A DNA stretch of 64,000 nt from Haematococcus lacustris (Eukaryota > Chlorophyta > Chlorophyceae > Chlamydomonadales > Haematococcaceae): NCBI GenBank assembly GCA_030144725.1, contig JASKMD010000028.1, positions 4,573,919 through 4,637,918 on the forward strand. The letters are read 5' to 3'. This document shows, piece by piece, positions 45,135 to 55,014 of the stretch (the first letter of the stretch is position 1; each line of letters begins with the position of its first letter). A model generated the notes under the pieces. That model saw only the letters and a list, made by a program, of their open reading frames with translations, made no database searches and had not been told where the DNA came from. Position numbers and translations under genes: made by a program.

Positions 45135-45692
45135 CCCAGCGGTATATAAATTGGGATGCAACGGGACAGCCTTCCCAGGCTTGAACGGGCACCGCTTTGT
45201 CCAGCGGAATACAAATGAGGTCCGGGTGCCGCACACGACCGCTGCGGGTCATCGAGCTGTTGTGGAGTTGTTGGCGTCGTCAAGGAGGGAGCAGAGCTAC
45301 CTAAACGCGGGACGTTGGCTGACAGCTGAAGTTTGGACTTTTGGAGCCGGAACTTCAGCTTTTAGTGCGACATCCGGCGGACAAGGCTGGAATTGCTCTC
45401 GTCAACGAGGAGAAGAGATAGGTCCAGCTGCCGAGTGCACTGGTCTTTGCTCCTCTCATGCCTCTTTGTTTGCCTTGGGTGCTAGCTGTGGTCTGTGGCT
45501 ACAGCTAGGGCAGCTTGGTGGGGACATGTCCAGCTTGTGTCCAACGTTTGGAGGTGGGAGCAGGCCGCGCCACAGGCGGAAGCTCCTCCCTTAATGCACG
45601 CCGGTTTGTAACTGGAGTAGTTTTCTTCTTTCTTCTTCTTCTTTCTTCTTCTTCTTCTTCTTCTTCTTCTTCTTCTTCTTCTTCTTCTTTCT
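45135..45692 (+). mobile_element. SINE-like retroposon, copy 2, 3' part
   Basis: Continues copy 2 from CCCAGCGGTATATAAATT to the (TTC)n tail at 45620-45690, then TSD CCTACGTAA at 45693-45701. Confidence 0.9.
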
Positions 45693-46017
45693 CCTACGTA
45701 AAACTCAATTACACTAGATAATGGAGTCGCCTAGGCCGTTTTAGGCAGTTGAAAAAGGCTCAGTCTCGGCCCTGGCGCGGGACAGCTCTCGACCTCAGCC
45801 AGCGGCCACGTCGCTACGCTCCGTGACCGCTGGCTTCGGTCTCGAGCTGTCCCGCGCCAGGGCCTCGTCCTCGCCTGTTACGATGAGGATAACTGCAACA
45901 CCGAACCTTTTCCGGGTTTGTAAACGACCGAGGCCGAAGCAGTTCCGAGTGAACGCTCGAGACCGACGCCAGAGGCCGGAGGCCCCTGGCGGAGGTCGAG
46001 AGCGTTCACGACTGTCA

Positions 46018-47475
46018 ATGCCTGGGTCGCATGTCCAGCCGCAGCCGCTGCCGCAGCCGCAGCCGCCTATTGTTCATGATGTTGATGGTAAGCTTTGTTG
46101 TAAGTGCTTGTTGCTGTTTGCCATTGTTGCAATTTGCATGTTTGCTACTAGCCCTTTGATTATTGCCCTTTGATTGTTGCCAATGCCTGGCTGCAGGACC
46201 AAGCGGTGTTGCCTTGCTTAAGGAAGATGCCTTGGTGTATCAAAACAATCAGTCCTTAGAGCGCAATTCCAGGACCATGAAACAAGATCAATCTCAGCTA
46301 AAGAGCTTCTTTTCCTTTTTCCAAACTGCCTCTGCAAAGGGGTGCTTCATGGACCAACTGCCAGTTCCCCCGGCCATCATGGAGGTGGTAAAAGCGTTTG
46401 TTGCTGGTCCCCTCAATACTCATGAGGAGATGTGTCCTCGCATGTACAGCTGGTGCTCTCCACCATTTGTGGAAAACTTGGTGGTGATGTTCAGCCTGTT
46501 CTCAACACGTGAGTGGTTTGATTAGTCACTTGTCTTGGCTATGTTATCAGGCTTGGCAAAGTGTTCAAGTGTATGTCATGTTTATTGTGATGCATTATTC
46601 TGCTACTTGTTGGTTTGTTGTACGTATACAAGTCTTGTATTTGTTGCAATGTTGCATGTTGTATTGTGGAGATGCGCGCAACTCCAAGGAGAGAGGGGAG
46701 GATGGGCTGGGACTGAAGTTCTCAGCTCAAGCCTTCAAGCATCGCTTCACGCGTTTGGCGCATTGTTTGAAGCTGTATCACTCTGACCTGGTGCTGGCCA
46801 ATGTTGCACCTGCTCGTAGGGGTGCAGGCAACTGCAGCCATGATGGCTGCCATCACCCCCTCCGATGTTGCTGTCAACAGCAGCAACGCGACCCATGTCA
46901 GTGCCTCTACTGTGGTGGCAGCTCATGTGGGGGGTGGTGTAGAGGTGTCTTCCACACCTGCAGCTTTGCCTTCTCCTTTGCCTCTAAGCTCGCCCTCATC
47001 ACCGGCCGTGGGAACAGTGCCTGCTCCCCCACCACCTCCCAGCCCTCCCAGCCCTCCCAGCCCTCCCATGGCTCTCCCCACCTCATCACCCGCATGTGGC
47101 CTGTCTTTTACGGGTCAAGGCATCGTGCATGGTGCATCTCCGCTCCTGTCTCATGCTGGTGCTCAGTCTGTGGTTGTGCCAAGTGCGGCTCAGCCTTGTG
47201 CCGCAAGTGGCAGCTCATCTTCGGTGTTCATGGTGCCCTATCCTCCTCAGGTCTTTGGCATGCCAGGTGGCCCTCAGCCTTTTTTTGTGCAAAGTGTGGC
47301 GTAGCCGTCTATGGGGTATGTTGGCCATCATTTGGAAGCTCGGATGCAGAGCATGCAAGGAAGCTTTGCCATGATGCAGAGCATGCAAATGCAGCAAATG
47401 CATCAGCTGCAGCAAGCCTCTATTGAGCGCATGATGAAGCGCATGAAGCGCATGGAGCGCAAGATGTCACCATAA
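46018..47475 (+). pseudogene. Crypton-related gene 3, catalytic domain lost
   Basis: Exons 46018-46087, 46197-46508 and from 46672; GT-AG borders, phase 1 at the first two junctions. Exon 3 opens with (H)ARNSKERG and the corresponding exon of the intact recombinase at 2716 with (N)ARNVKSKG, at the same phase, so the intron position is shared. Exon 2 encodes FFSFFQTASAKGCFMDQLPVPP and RMYSWCSPPFVENLVVMFSLF. After about 46810 the frame shifts directly into an Ala/Ser/Val/Pro-rich tail (QATAAMMAAITPSD) like that following the catalytic Tyr in gene 1, so the Arg-His-Tyr part was deleted. A TAG at 47302-47304 precedes an in-frame Met/Gln-rich coiled coil (MQSMQMQQMHQLQQASIERMMKR) ending at 47475. 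Confidence 0.55.
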
Positions 47476-47569
47476 TAGTCATGGTGAGGGTGGCAGGATG
47501 ATGCGTGAGGGCTTGAACTGATGGAAGGTTATGATTGACGTTTGCGTGTAGTTGGCGCTTGGGCATAAT

Positions 47570-47665
47570 TGGCGGTTGCTTATAATTGACGGTTAGCTAT
47601 AATTGACGGTTGGCTATAATTGACGGTTGGCTATAATTGACGGTTGGCTATAACTGACGGTTAGG
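47570..47665 (+). repeat. GACGGTTGGCTATAATT minisatellite
   Basis: Five to six units of 17-18 bp downstream of gene 3, within the inverted termini. Confidence 0.9.
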
Positions 47666-47782
47666 ACATAATTGGCTGTCGGTTGCCCTTGTTACAGCCT
47701 TTTAAAATGCGGGCAGAAACCGTTTAGATCCGGGTAAATTGAAGTTATAACCGCCTAAAACGACCCGCGACACCATTATCTA

Positions 47783-48510
47783 CTACTTGTAGTTACTTCG
47801 CGTTGCTGTGTTTACGGAGAGGAAAAACGGACCAGTGTGGGTGGGCCTAAACCAGTGCCGGAGGAACCCGACTTCGACATATTCGACGCGATGAGGCACA
47901 ACAGCTAGACCTCGCCGAAACGCAGCGCAAAAGGTAGGGTTTTGAGGGTTAGGGGCTACCTCACCGAACACCTGCCGCAAGAGCTGCCTTCCTCCCGACT
48001 GTGCTGGCGGGAGTGGAGGCCTGTAGCGAGCGGGAGTGCTCGGCAGCCTGCTGTGGGTTTTCCCCGCACTTCATCCCTGCACGTAGCCGACCAGCTCGAC
48101 AGGCACGGCCAGCCCGGGTACACAAACCGGGTGGGGGCACCTGCCAGCTTGGTCCAAGCAGGCCAAGCAGCGGTGGCCGGACCGCATCCTAGCACTGGCC
48201 TATGGGGCAGCTGGCTTCAATGGCAGCGGCAACATTGGTTGCAAGGGTGTCCCTGTCCAGCAGAAGCACACAAGGAGTCACCTGAACAATGATGAGCTCG
48301 CAGCTTGTGTTAAAATACAACTCGTGCTATATTCTAGAGTAGCAGGAGGGTTTTAGGGATAAAAAGTTGACTACGACGTGAATCTATTTGTGAGGTGTAG
48401 GACGTGTGTTACACTGATTGTGTGAGGTTGCCCCTCTTAAGTGTAGCTGTAGGTCTGTTCGAATCTTGACAAATAGACTAGCTTGGTTAAGAAGGTGAAA
48501 ACTGGCACGC
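47783..48510. other. Intergenic stretch, no gene recognised
   Basis: Short frames only; none has a recognisable motif or plausible splice pattern. Confidence 0.5.
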
Positions 48511-50035
48511 GGGGCGGGGGCGGGGCGGGGCGGGGGCGGGACGGGGGCGGGGCGGGGGCGGGGCGGGGCGGGGGCGGGGCGGGGCGGGGGCGGGGCGGGG
48601 CGGGGGCGGGGCGGGGCGGGGGCGGGGCGGGGCGGGGGCGGGGCGGGGCGGGGCGGGGGCGGGGCGGGGCGGGGGCGGGGCGGGGCGGGGGCGGGGCGGG
48701 GCGGGGGCGGGGCGGGGCGGGGGCGGGGCGGGGCGGGGGCGGGGCGGGGCGGGGGCGGGGCGGGGCGGGGCGGGGGCGGGGCGGGGCGGGGGCGGGGCGG
48801 GGCGGGGCGGGGCGGGGCGGGGGCGGGGCGGGGCGGGGGCGGGGCGGGGCGGGGGCGGGGCGGGGCGGGGGCGGGGCGGGGCGGGGCGGGGGCGGGGCGG
48901 GGCGGGGGCGGGGCGGGGCGGGGGCGGGGCGGGGCGGGGGCGGGGCGGGGCGGGGGCGGGGCGGGGCGGGGGCGGGGCGGGGCGGGGCGGGGCGGGGGCG
49001 GGGCGGGGCGGGGGCGGGGCGGGGCGGGGGCGGGGCGGGGCGGGGCGGGGCGGGGCGGGGGCGGGGCGGGGCGGGGCGGGGCGGGGCGGGGCGGGGCGGG
49101 GCGGGGCGGGGCGGGGGCGGGGCGGGGCGGGGCGGGGCGGGGCGGGGGCGGGGCGGGGCGGGGGCGGGGCGGGGCGGGGGCGGGGCGGGGCGGGGGCGGG
49201 GCGGGGCGGGGGCGGGGCGGGGCGGGGCGGGGGCGGGGCGGGGCGGGGGCGGGGCGGGGCGGGGGCGGGGCGGGGCGGGGGCGGGGCGGGGCGGGGGCGG
49301 GGCGGGGCGGGGGCGGGGCGGGGCGGGGGCGGGGCGGGGCGGGGGCGGGGCGGGGCGGGGGCGGGGCGGGGCGGGGGCGGGGCGGGGCGGGGGCGGGGCG
49401 GGGCGGGGGCGGGGCGGGGCGGGGGCGGGGCGGGGCGGGGGCGGGGCGGGGCGGGGGCGGGGCGGGGCGGGGGCGGGGCGGGGCGGGGGCGGGGCGGGGC
49501 GGGGCGGGGCGGGGCGGGGCGGGGCGGGGCGGGGCGGGGCGGGGCGGGGCGGGGCGGGGCGGGGCGGGGCGGGGCGGGGCGGGGCGGGGCGGGGCGGGGC
49601 GGGGCGGGGCGGGGCGGGGCGGGGCGGGGCGGGGCGGGGCGGGGCGGGGCGGGGCGGGGCGGGGCGGGGCGGGGCGGGGCGGGGCGGGGCGGGGCGGGGC
49701 GGGGCGGGGCGGGGCGGGGCGGGGCGGGGCGGGGCGGGGCGGGGCGGGGCGGGGCGGGGCGGGGCGGGGCGGGGCGGGGCGGGGCGGGGCGGGGCGGGGC
49801 GGGGCGGGGCGGGGCGGGGCGGGGCGGGGCGGGGCGGGGCGGGGCGGGGCGGGGCGGGGCGGGGCGGGGCGGGGCGGGGCGGGGCGGGGCGGGGCGGGGC
49901 GGGGCGGGGCGGGGCGGGGCGGGGCGGGGCGGGGCGGGGCGGGGCGGGGCGGGGCGGGGCGGGGCGGGGCGGGGCGGGGCGGGGCGGGGCGGGGCGGGGC
50001 GGGGCGGGGCGGGGCGGGGCGGGGCGGGGCGGGGC
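48511..50035 (+). repeat. 1.5-kb (GGGGC)n / (GGGGGC) G-rich satellite
   Basis: From 48511 to about 49500 the basic unit is a 16-mer GGGGCGGGGCGGGGGC with occasional extra pentamers; from about 49500 to 50035 it is pure GGGGC. The plus strand is essentially a continuous run of G4 tracts and should form G-quadruplexes. The Ala-Gly-Arg and Pro-Arg-Pro-Ala frames over it are artefacts. Confidence 0.99.
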
Positions 50036-50457
50036 GGACGGACTTGGGACTTTGCATGGAGAGATGCTATAGCAAGCCAAGGCGATACACTTGGCATTTG
50101 ACGGATGCACGACCAAGCGCCATGGGAAAATGCACGTCATCAGGGTCAGGGGCAGGAGCAGCAGCCTGGGCAAGCAGTAGAGCAGGGAGTGGGGCAAGCT
50201 TAGCAAGAACCGGGGTCAGGGGAAGAGCTAGTGGGTCAGGGTCAAGTGGGTCACGAGGGGCAGGTGGAGCATGCAAAGGCTAAGCGTCGCCTAAGCTTCT
50301 CTCCGCGGTGCGGCTGCAGGAGGTGGCTGCAGCCGTAGCCAGGGCACCCGCCAGAGGCGCTCGCAAAGCCACAGCAGCTGCTTGCACTTTCGGGGTGGTT
50401 GTGGTGAATGTGGGGGACCATGCAAGCCAGCAGCGGGTGGCAGCAGCATCAGCAGCA
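50036..50457. other. Unrecognised GC-rich stretch
   Basis: Short frames rich in Ala, Gly and Ser, no family recognised. Contains the insertion point of MITE copy 3. Confidence 0.4.
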
Positions 50458-50790
50458 CACTCATAGAACTTAATCCCTGCATTTGTCCCTACATCTTACC
50501 GACCTTGTCCGATCGGGCTGGAATTTTGATAGATAGTAGTTTGCAGAAAATAAAACATATTTTTCAAGAAACTATTTTGAAAATATCAAAAGCTGTTGCG
50601 CTGTGGCCCGCAACCTATCCCTGCACTCATCCCTGCACTTAGGTTACAGGGCCACAGCGCAGCCGCCTTTGGTTTTTTTCTGAAAGATATGTTTTGTTTT
50701 CTGCAAACTACCATCTATCAAAATTCCAGCCCGATCGGACAAGGTCGATCAAAGTGCAGGGACACATGCAGGGATTAGTTTCTAGGAGTG
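50458..50790. mobile_element. CACT-ended MITE, copy 3 (diverged)
   Basis: 333 bp, inverted ends CACTCATAGAACTTAATCCC and CACTCCTAGAAACTAATCCC, interior with the same GGACAAGGTCG and TTTGCAGAAAATAAAACATA arms as copies 1 and 2. Likely TSD CA at 50456-50457 and 50791-50792. Confidence 0.85.
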
Positions 50791-50792
50791 CA

Positions 50793-51669
50793 GGTCAGGC
50801 GTTCCCAACATGGGGTTGGTAATCTTCATGCAACTGCGGCCCATTTACTCCATCATTTGATGTAACGTTTGCTGCGTCTGCTGCAATGCGATATTGCGCG
50901 TTTAATGTTCGACTGGAATTGCCATCGGAGTCTTTCGATGCGGGCAGCCACATGTGACCCCGGATGTGTCCCAATCGCAGACCGTGGTTAGCTACACTGG
51001 TAAGCTACGTCCTTGGCTATCCGTTAGCGATGCACGACATGTCGGTGGCGCACACCACTGAAGTCCGGCAAACATGGCTGCGCGAGCTTCTTGATGGTGC
51101 AGGCCGCATGGCGAGGATGTGAAGGAACCCCGGTTTGTGTGTGGCAGCGCTGTATCGCTGTAATGGTGGGCGGCACAGTAGGGACTAGTCACCCCCTCCA
51201 GCTATGATCCGCTTTATGTTTTGGACCATTGAACAAACAGCCTGACCTCACACATACCATTTGTAGCATACTCATTAACGCGTCCATGACACTATGCAAC
51301 TCAATCATTGGGTTTGTATGTGACAAGTTATACCGCTTACAAGGTACACATGCTGATGGCTACAGGTGCACGAGGAGCCGACTGAGCTTGGCTTACCACT
51401 CCGCCACGTGGCCACCACCAACACATCCTAACCCACCACCTCCCAACCTCGTCTACCCCGCCCAGCTCCCATTAGCCCCTCCTCCCAGCCTGCCATCAGC
51501 CTCCTGCCCCCTAACTCTCCTTCTCCCCGCCTCCTACCTCTCCCCTACCTCTCCTTCACCCATCTCCCCCCTACCTCTCCTTCACCCATCTCCGTATCCA
51601 TCACCCCCCATCACCCTGACCACCGAGCCAAGCCCGTAGCCCCGCTCAGCCACCTCTTGATCCCAAACC
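50793..51669. other. Non-coding stretch upstream of ORF 51670
   Basis: No domain seen. 51405-51645 is C-rich with CTACCTCTCCTTCACCCATC repeated twice and may be the leader of the following gene. Confidence 0.4.
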
Positions 51670-53662
51670 ATGAAGAAGAAGAAATTAAGCAAGGCAAAGA
51701 GTGCTCATCTCCATGCACTAAACAAGTCGCCAAGGGCTGGCTATCTGCATTGCCCTAACAACATCAAGGCTGCAGCTTGTACGGCACAAGCGACAAACCG
51801 TGACCTGCAGGCTGAGGTGCAGCGGCTGCAGGATGTGGAGCAGTCCCTTATGGGCACCGTGGATGGGTTGCAGAGCGACCTAGACGACCTGCAGGCAGCA
51901 CACCAACGCCTGCAAGATGAGCATACGGCTTTGCAGCAGGTGGCATCCAAAACAGCAGCTACCAATCACTCCCTACGGGCTGCTCGACGCAGCCTCAAGT
52001 GTCAGGTGCATAACTACCGGCACAAACGCCGCCCCCACCACTCCCCACTCACCTTCAAGCAGAAGCAGCAGCTGCTGGTTTTGGAGCAGCACCCCGTCTC
52101 AGTGGAGGTGTTGAGGCGGTGTGCAGAGGCTGGCTACGGAAGGCTGGATAGCCATGGCCGGCCCATGGGCAGCATGGCAGAGCAGCTCAGCCCAGCCGGC
52201 CTCGCACTCTCACCAACAGACATCTTCATATCAACTCAAGAGGGCCCTGTGGGGAGGCCAGCAGCCAGGACTGCACCCTACAATTCTCACCACTGCTTGA
52301 GCACCGTCAGGTTGCATCTAGAGACCGGTGTCAGCCGCCGTGCCCTCTCCAAGTGCCGGCAATTCTTTGTCTCTGAGCAGTGCGTCCTCCCCAACCCACA
52401 CCGGCCAGGCAACATATCCACAGTTGGGCGTGAATTCCAGATCGTGTCAACCTACATGCGGCGCAAGACCCTCGGTAAGATGCAAAGGGGAAGGCAGGGT
52501 GGCGTGGGGGGGAAGGGGCTGGGAGAGAGTGGAAGGGGGTGGAAGTAGCAAGCAGGAGGTACACACGAGCTGGAGGGTACCCAAGCTACTGAGCCACGTG
52601 TGCACCCACATCCGTGGGAAGCTTGCCGCAGCTGCGCCCCCTCAGCAGCAGCTGACACCTGCAGGCACCACCCCTGAGCTGGCTGAGCCTGCTGGTGCAC
52701 CCCCTCAGCAGCAGCAACAGCTGGCAGCGGCAAGCACGTCCCGTAAGCGTGGGGCACCTGCAGCTAACAAGTCGAGGGCAGCAAAGCAAGGTGAGACAAC
52801 ACCACGTACTGCACCTAGCACCGTGTTTAAACGTAGTAGAGCAGCCGGTAATGCACTAGCGCCAGCAGCAGCTCCAAAAGCTCATAGTGGTATCCAGTCG
52901 TCACGACTGCCGTCGTCGCGTCCACATGCCAAAAGCAAAACATGTTCCGACTGCTGCTGCGTGTTGCAGGTGCCACTCACAACAGCGTGGCGAAGCGTGC
53001 TAGTGCGGCGCGTCTCGCATGTGGCGAAATCGCATGAATTCAAATGTGTATCTTTGGACAGGCACTGAGCACCGCTTAGAGCGAGATAGTTTTAGCTGCG
53101 TCGGCCATTTCGTAGATATGACTCTCCTCTGTTCGAAGCACTGTTTACATATATTTTTGACTGAGTGGCTGCGGAGATACGGGCTTCGTATCACAGGGGG
53201 GTGGTTTTCAGGTAGTTGGGAACGCCTGAGTGCAGGTGCAGCAGAGTTGAGAAGGTTGTGCCGGCAGATGCCCACCAAGCAGCCCAAGGGCATGTTGTGC
53301 CAGCAGATGTGCCCCCCCCACAACAGGCCCCCCCGCAGCAGCCTCCCCAGCAGCAGGGTCCACGCTCGCGGGGCAAAGCCCAAGGGGGGCCGATGCTTGC
53401 ACCCCCTGTTGAGTCGCTTCAGGGGCCGACTGTATCACCTGACTTACTGCACATGCTACAGTTGGCTCTAGCTGCAATCGCCACCCATGGGCAGGCTGCT
53501 CTGGCTCAAGGTAGCGAGCTAGGAGCTGCACGCTTCGCAAGCTCACCACACATGGTGGGTTGGAGCTGCCCCAGACGGCTGCCAAGCGCAAGCGGCCACC
53601 TCTCTCAACCGCACTTGCCAAGTGCCACCGTGGATCATCTAGCATTATATTTGGCGCAGTGA
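51670..53662 (+). CDS. Hypothetical coiled-coil protein, possibly two or more exons
   Basis: Starts with a lysine-rich MKKKKLSKAKS, then a clear heptad region (LQAEVQRLQDVEQSLMGTVDGLQSDLDDLQAAHQRLQDEHTALQQV, residues about 47-95), a basic stretch (RAARRSLKCQVHNYRHKRRPHH) and a folded-looking part (FKQKQQLLVLEQHPVSVEVLRRCAEAGYGRL, GVSRRALSKCRQFFVSEQ). A donor (GTAAGATG) after TYMRRKTLG near 52473 would end exon 1; later open stretches (52600-52970 with poly-Gln and KRGAPAANKSRAAKQ, and 53216-53662 with PPPQQAPPQQPPQQQ) are candidates for further exons, not proven. I do not recognise the family. The sandwich of helix-breaking Gln/Pro tracts suggests a nuclear or transposon-encoded protein. Confidence 0.4.
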
Positions 53663-55014
53663 GTGCAGAGTTACAGCCGTCCTACTACCAGGGGTCGGTT
53701 TGCTGTCAGTTGGGGGCGCTCACCCTTTATAGCCCCACCCTTCCCTTTCTTGCACCTCTGGTCTCATCCCTTTGCCATCATTGTCAGACATGTGAATTCG
53801 ACTTGTCCACTGATAAAGAAGTATTGGTAATTGAGTCGGCACCCTTGACACCGGGAAACAGTAGCCCACGACATAACCTTGACCTCACACTCATACAGGC
53901 ATCATAATCAGCCCCATTAATCCCCTACATATGTTTTAAGCATTGTACACCGTGAACCACCATCACACACAGCCGGTTGGCGGCAGATTTTAACCAGCTT
54001 CTTCGTCCATCCTAAATGGGGCTCAGTACCTCCAATAGCTTTTCAGAAATGCAGCATCCACGATGGTGACGAACATAAGCGACACTGCTCCTCCAACCGT
54101 CCTGCCAGGTGGGCAATTCCCCTCCACTACTACACCTGACTACACTACTACCCTTGACAGCTACATGGTCCAACCCTTGTGAACCCCAGTGCACCCTCTG
54201 CCTTGGACCCTCGAACCCCTGCTCCAGACTGGATGAAACTGAGAAAACATGACGCACAAGTCATACGTGGCGCAGAAACAGGTCAAGTGCCGTTTGGTAA
54301 TGATGGCATAAATACGTGTCGAGGGTGTGAAGTACTGCGCCGCAGCATATGTAGGCTAGCAGCGCAGAGTGAGGTGTGCCTGGTGTGCAATGGCTGTGCA
54401 GTGAGAGCACAGTGGGGCATAACAACAGAAGTGCCACAACAACAGAAGTGCGCACAAGGGAAGCAGTGAATGGGCCTAGATCACATTTGACGTATGACAT
54501 GTAATGCACCAACCCATCAGAAATCTCAAGCTTCACGTAAGGGGTCAGGCAGTGTGGCCTATCATCATGTGCTCACTGACATCCACACAGGTTCCCTGGC
54601 ATGGCACAACTACAATTAACAAACTTGGGCGCAGGCCGCACCTCACAGGCATCCCCGGGGCCAAGCCGGGAAAGCCCCTGCGCATGCGGTCCTTGTGCAT
54701 CTGTTTGCATGGGCACGGGCAGCAGCAACCTTGCCCTTTGCATTCAGCCACAGTGATCGCCATCGTTGCCATTCAAGGCAGAGCCGAAACATCTGTTGGG
54801 TATGCGTTCAGAGCGTGTCCATCAGCAAAGGATGGCACAAGCTCACTCCCGTTGATAAGGCACCAGATGATTCAGGCACTAGCTTGACCTGCGACCAACC
54901 ACACCAGCAGGACCAAACATTAGGATGCAGATCTCAAGAGCAGGTAGCCCACAGTGAGCTGGACCAGCGCTGTGCATCACCAGGTCAGGGGTCAGGCAGT
55001 GGTGCGCAGCAGCC
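53663..55014. other. Intergenic region downstream of the cyclase gene
   Basis: Only short overlapping frames without motifs. It contains the convergent 3' ends of the hypothetical gene to the left and the cyclase gene to the right; no polyadenylation signal was certain. Confidence 0.5.

Larger units (their letters stand above)
45715..47782 (+). mobile_element. Element carrying recombinase-related gene 3, with imperfect inverted termini
   Basis: Left end TAGATAATGGAGTCGC then CGTTTTAGGCAGTT at 45715-45750; right end in reverse complement TAGATAATGGTGTCGC then CGTTTTAGGCGGTT at 47749-47782. No TSD is apparent. Inside: a nearly perfect hairpin at about 45757-45868 (GGCCCTGGCGCGGGACAGCT paired with its complement), a second one at 45948-46008 (GTGAACGCTC with GAGCGTTCAC), gene 3, and GACGGTTGGCTATAATT repeats. 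2.07 kb in total. Confidence 0.6.

Noticed and set aside
48384..50206. Five overlapping frames of 500-590 codons in the GGGGC block
   Set aside because: Same artefact: the unit has no stop in any frame. No splice sites or flanking domains support a protein.
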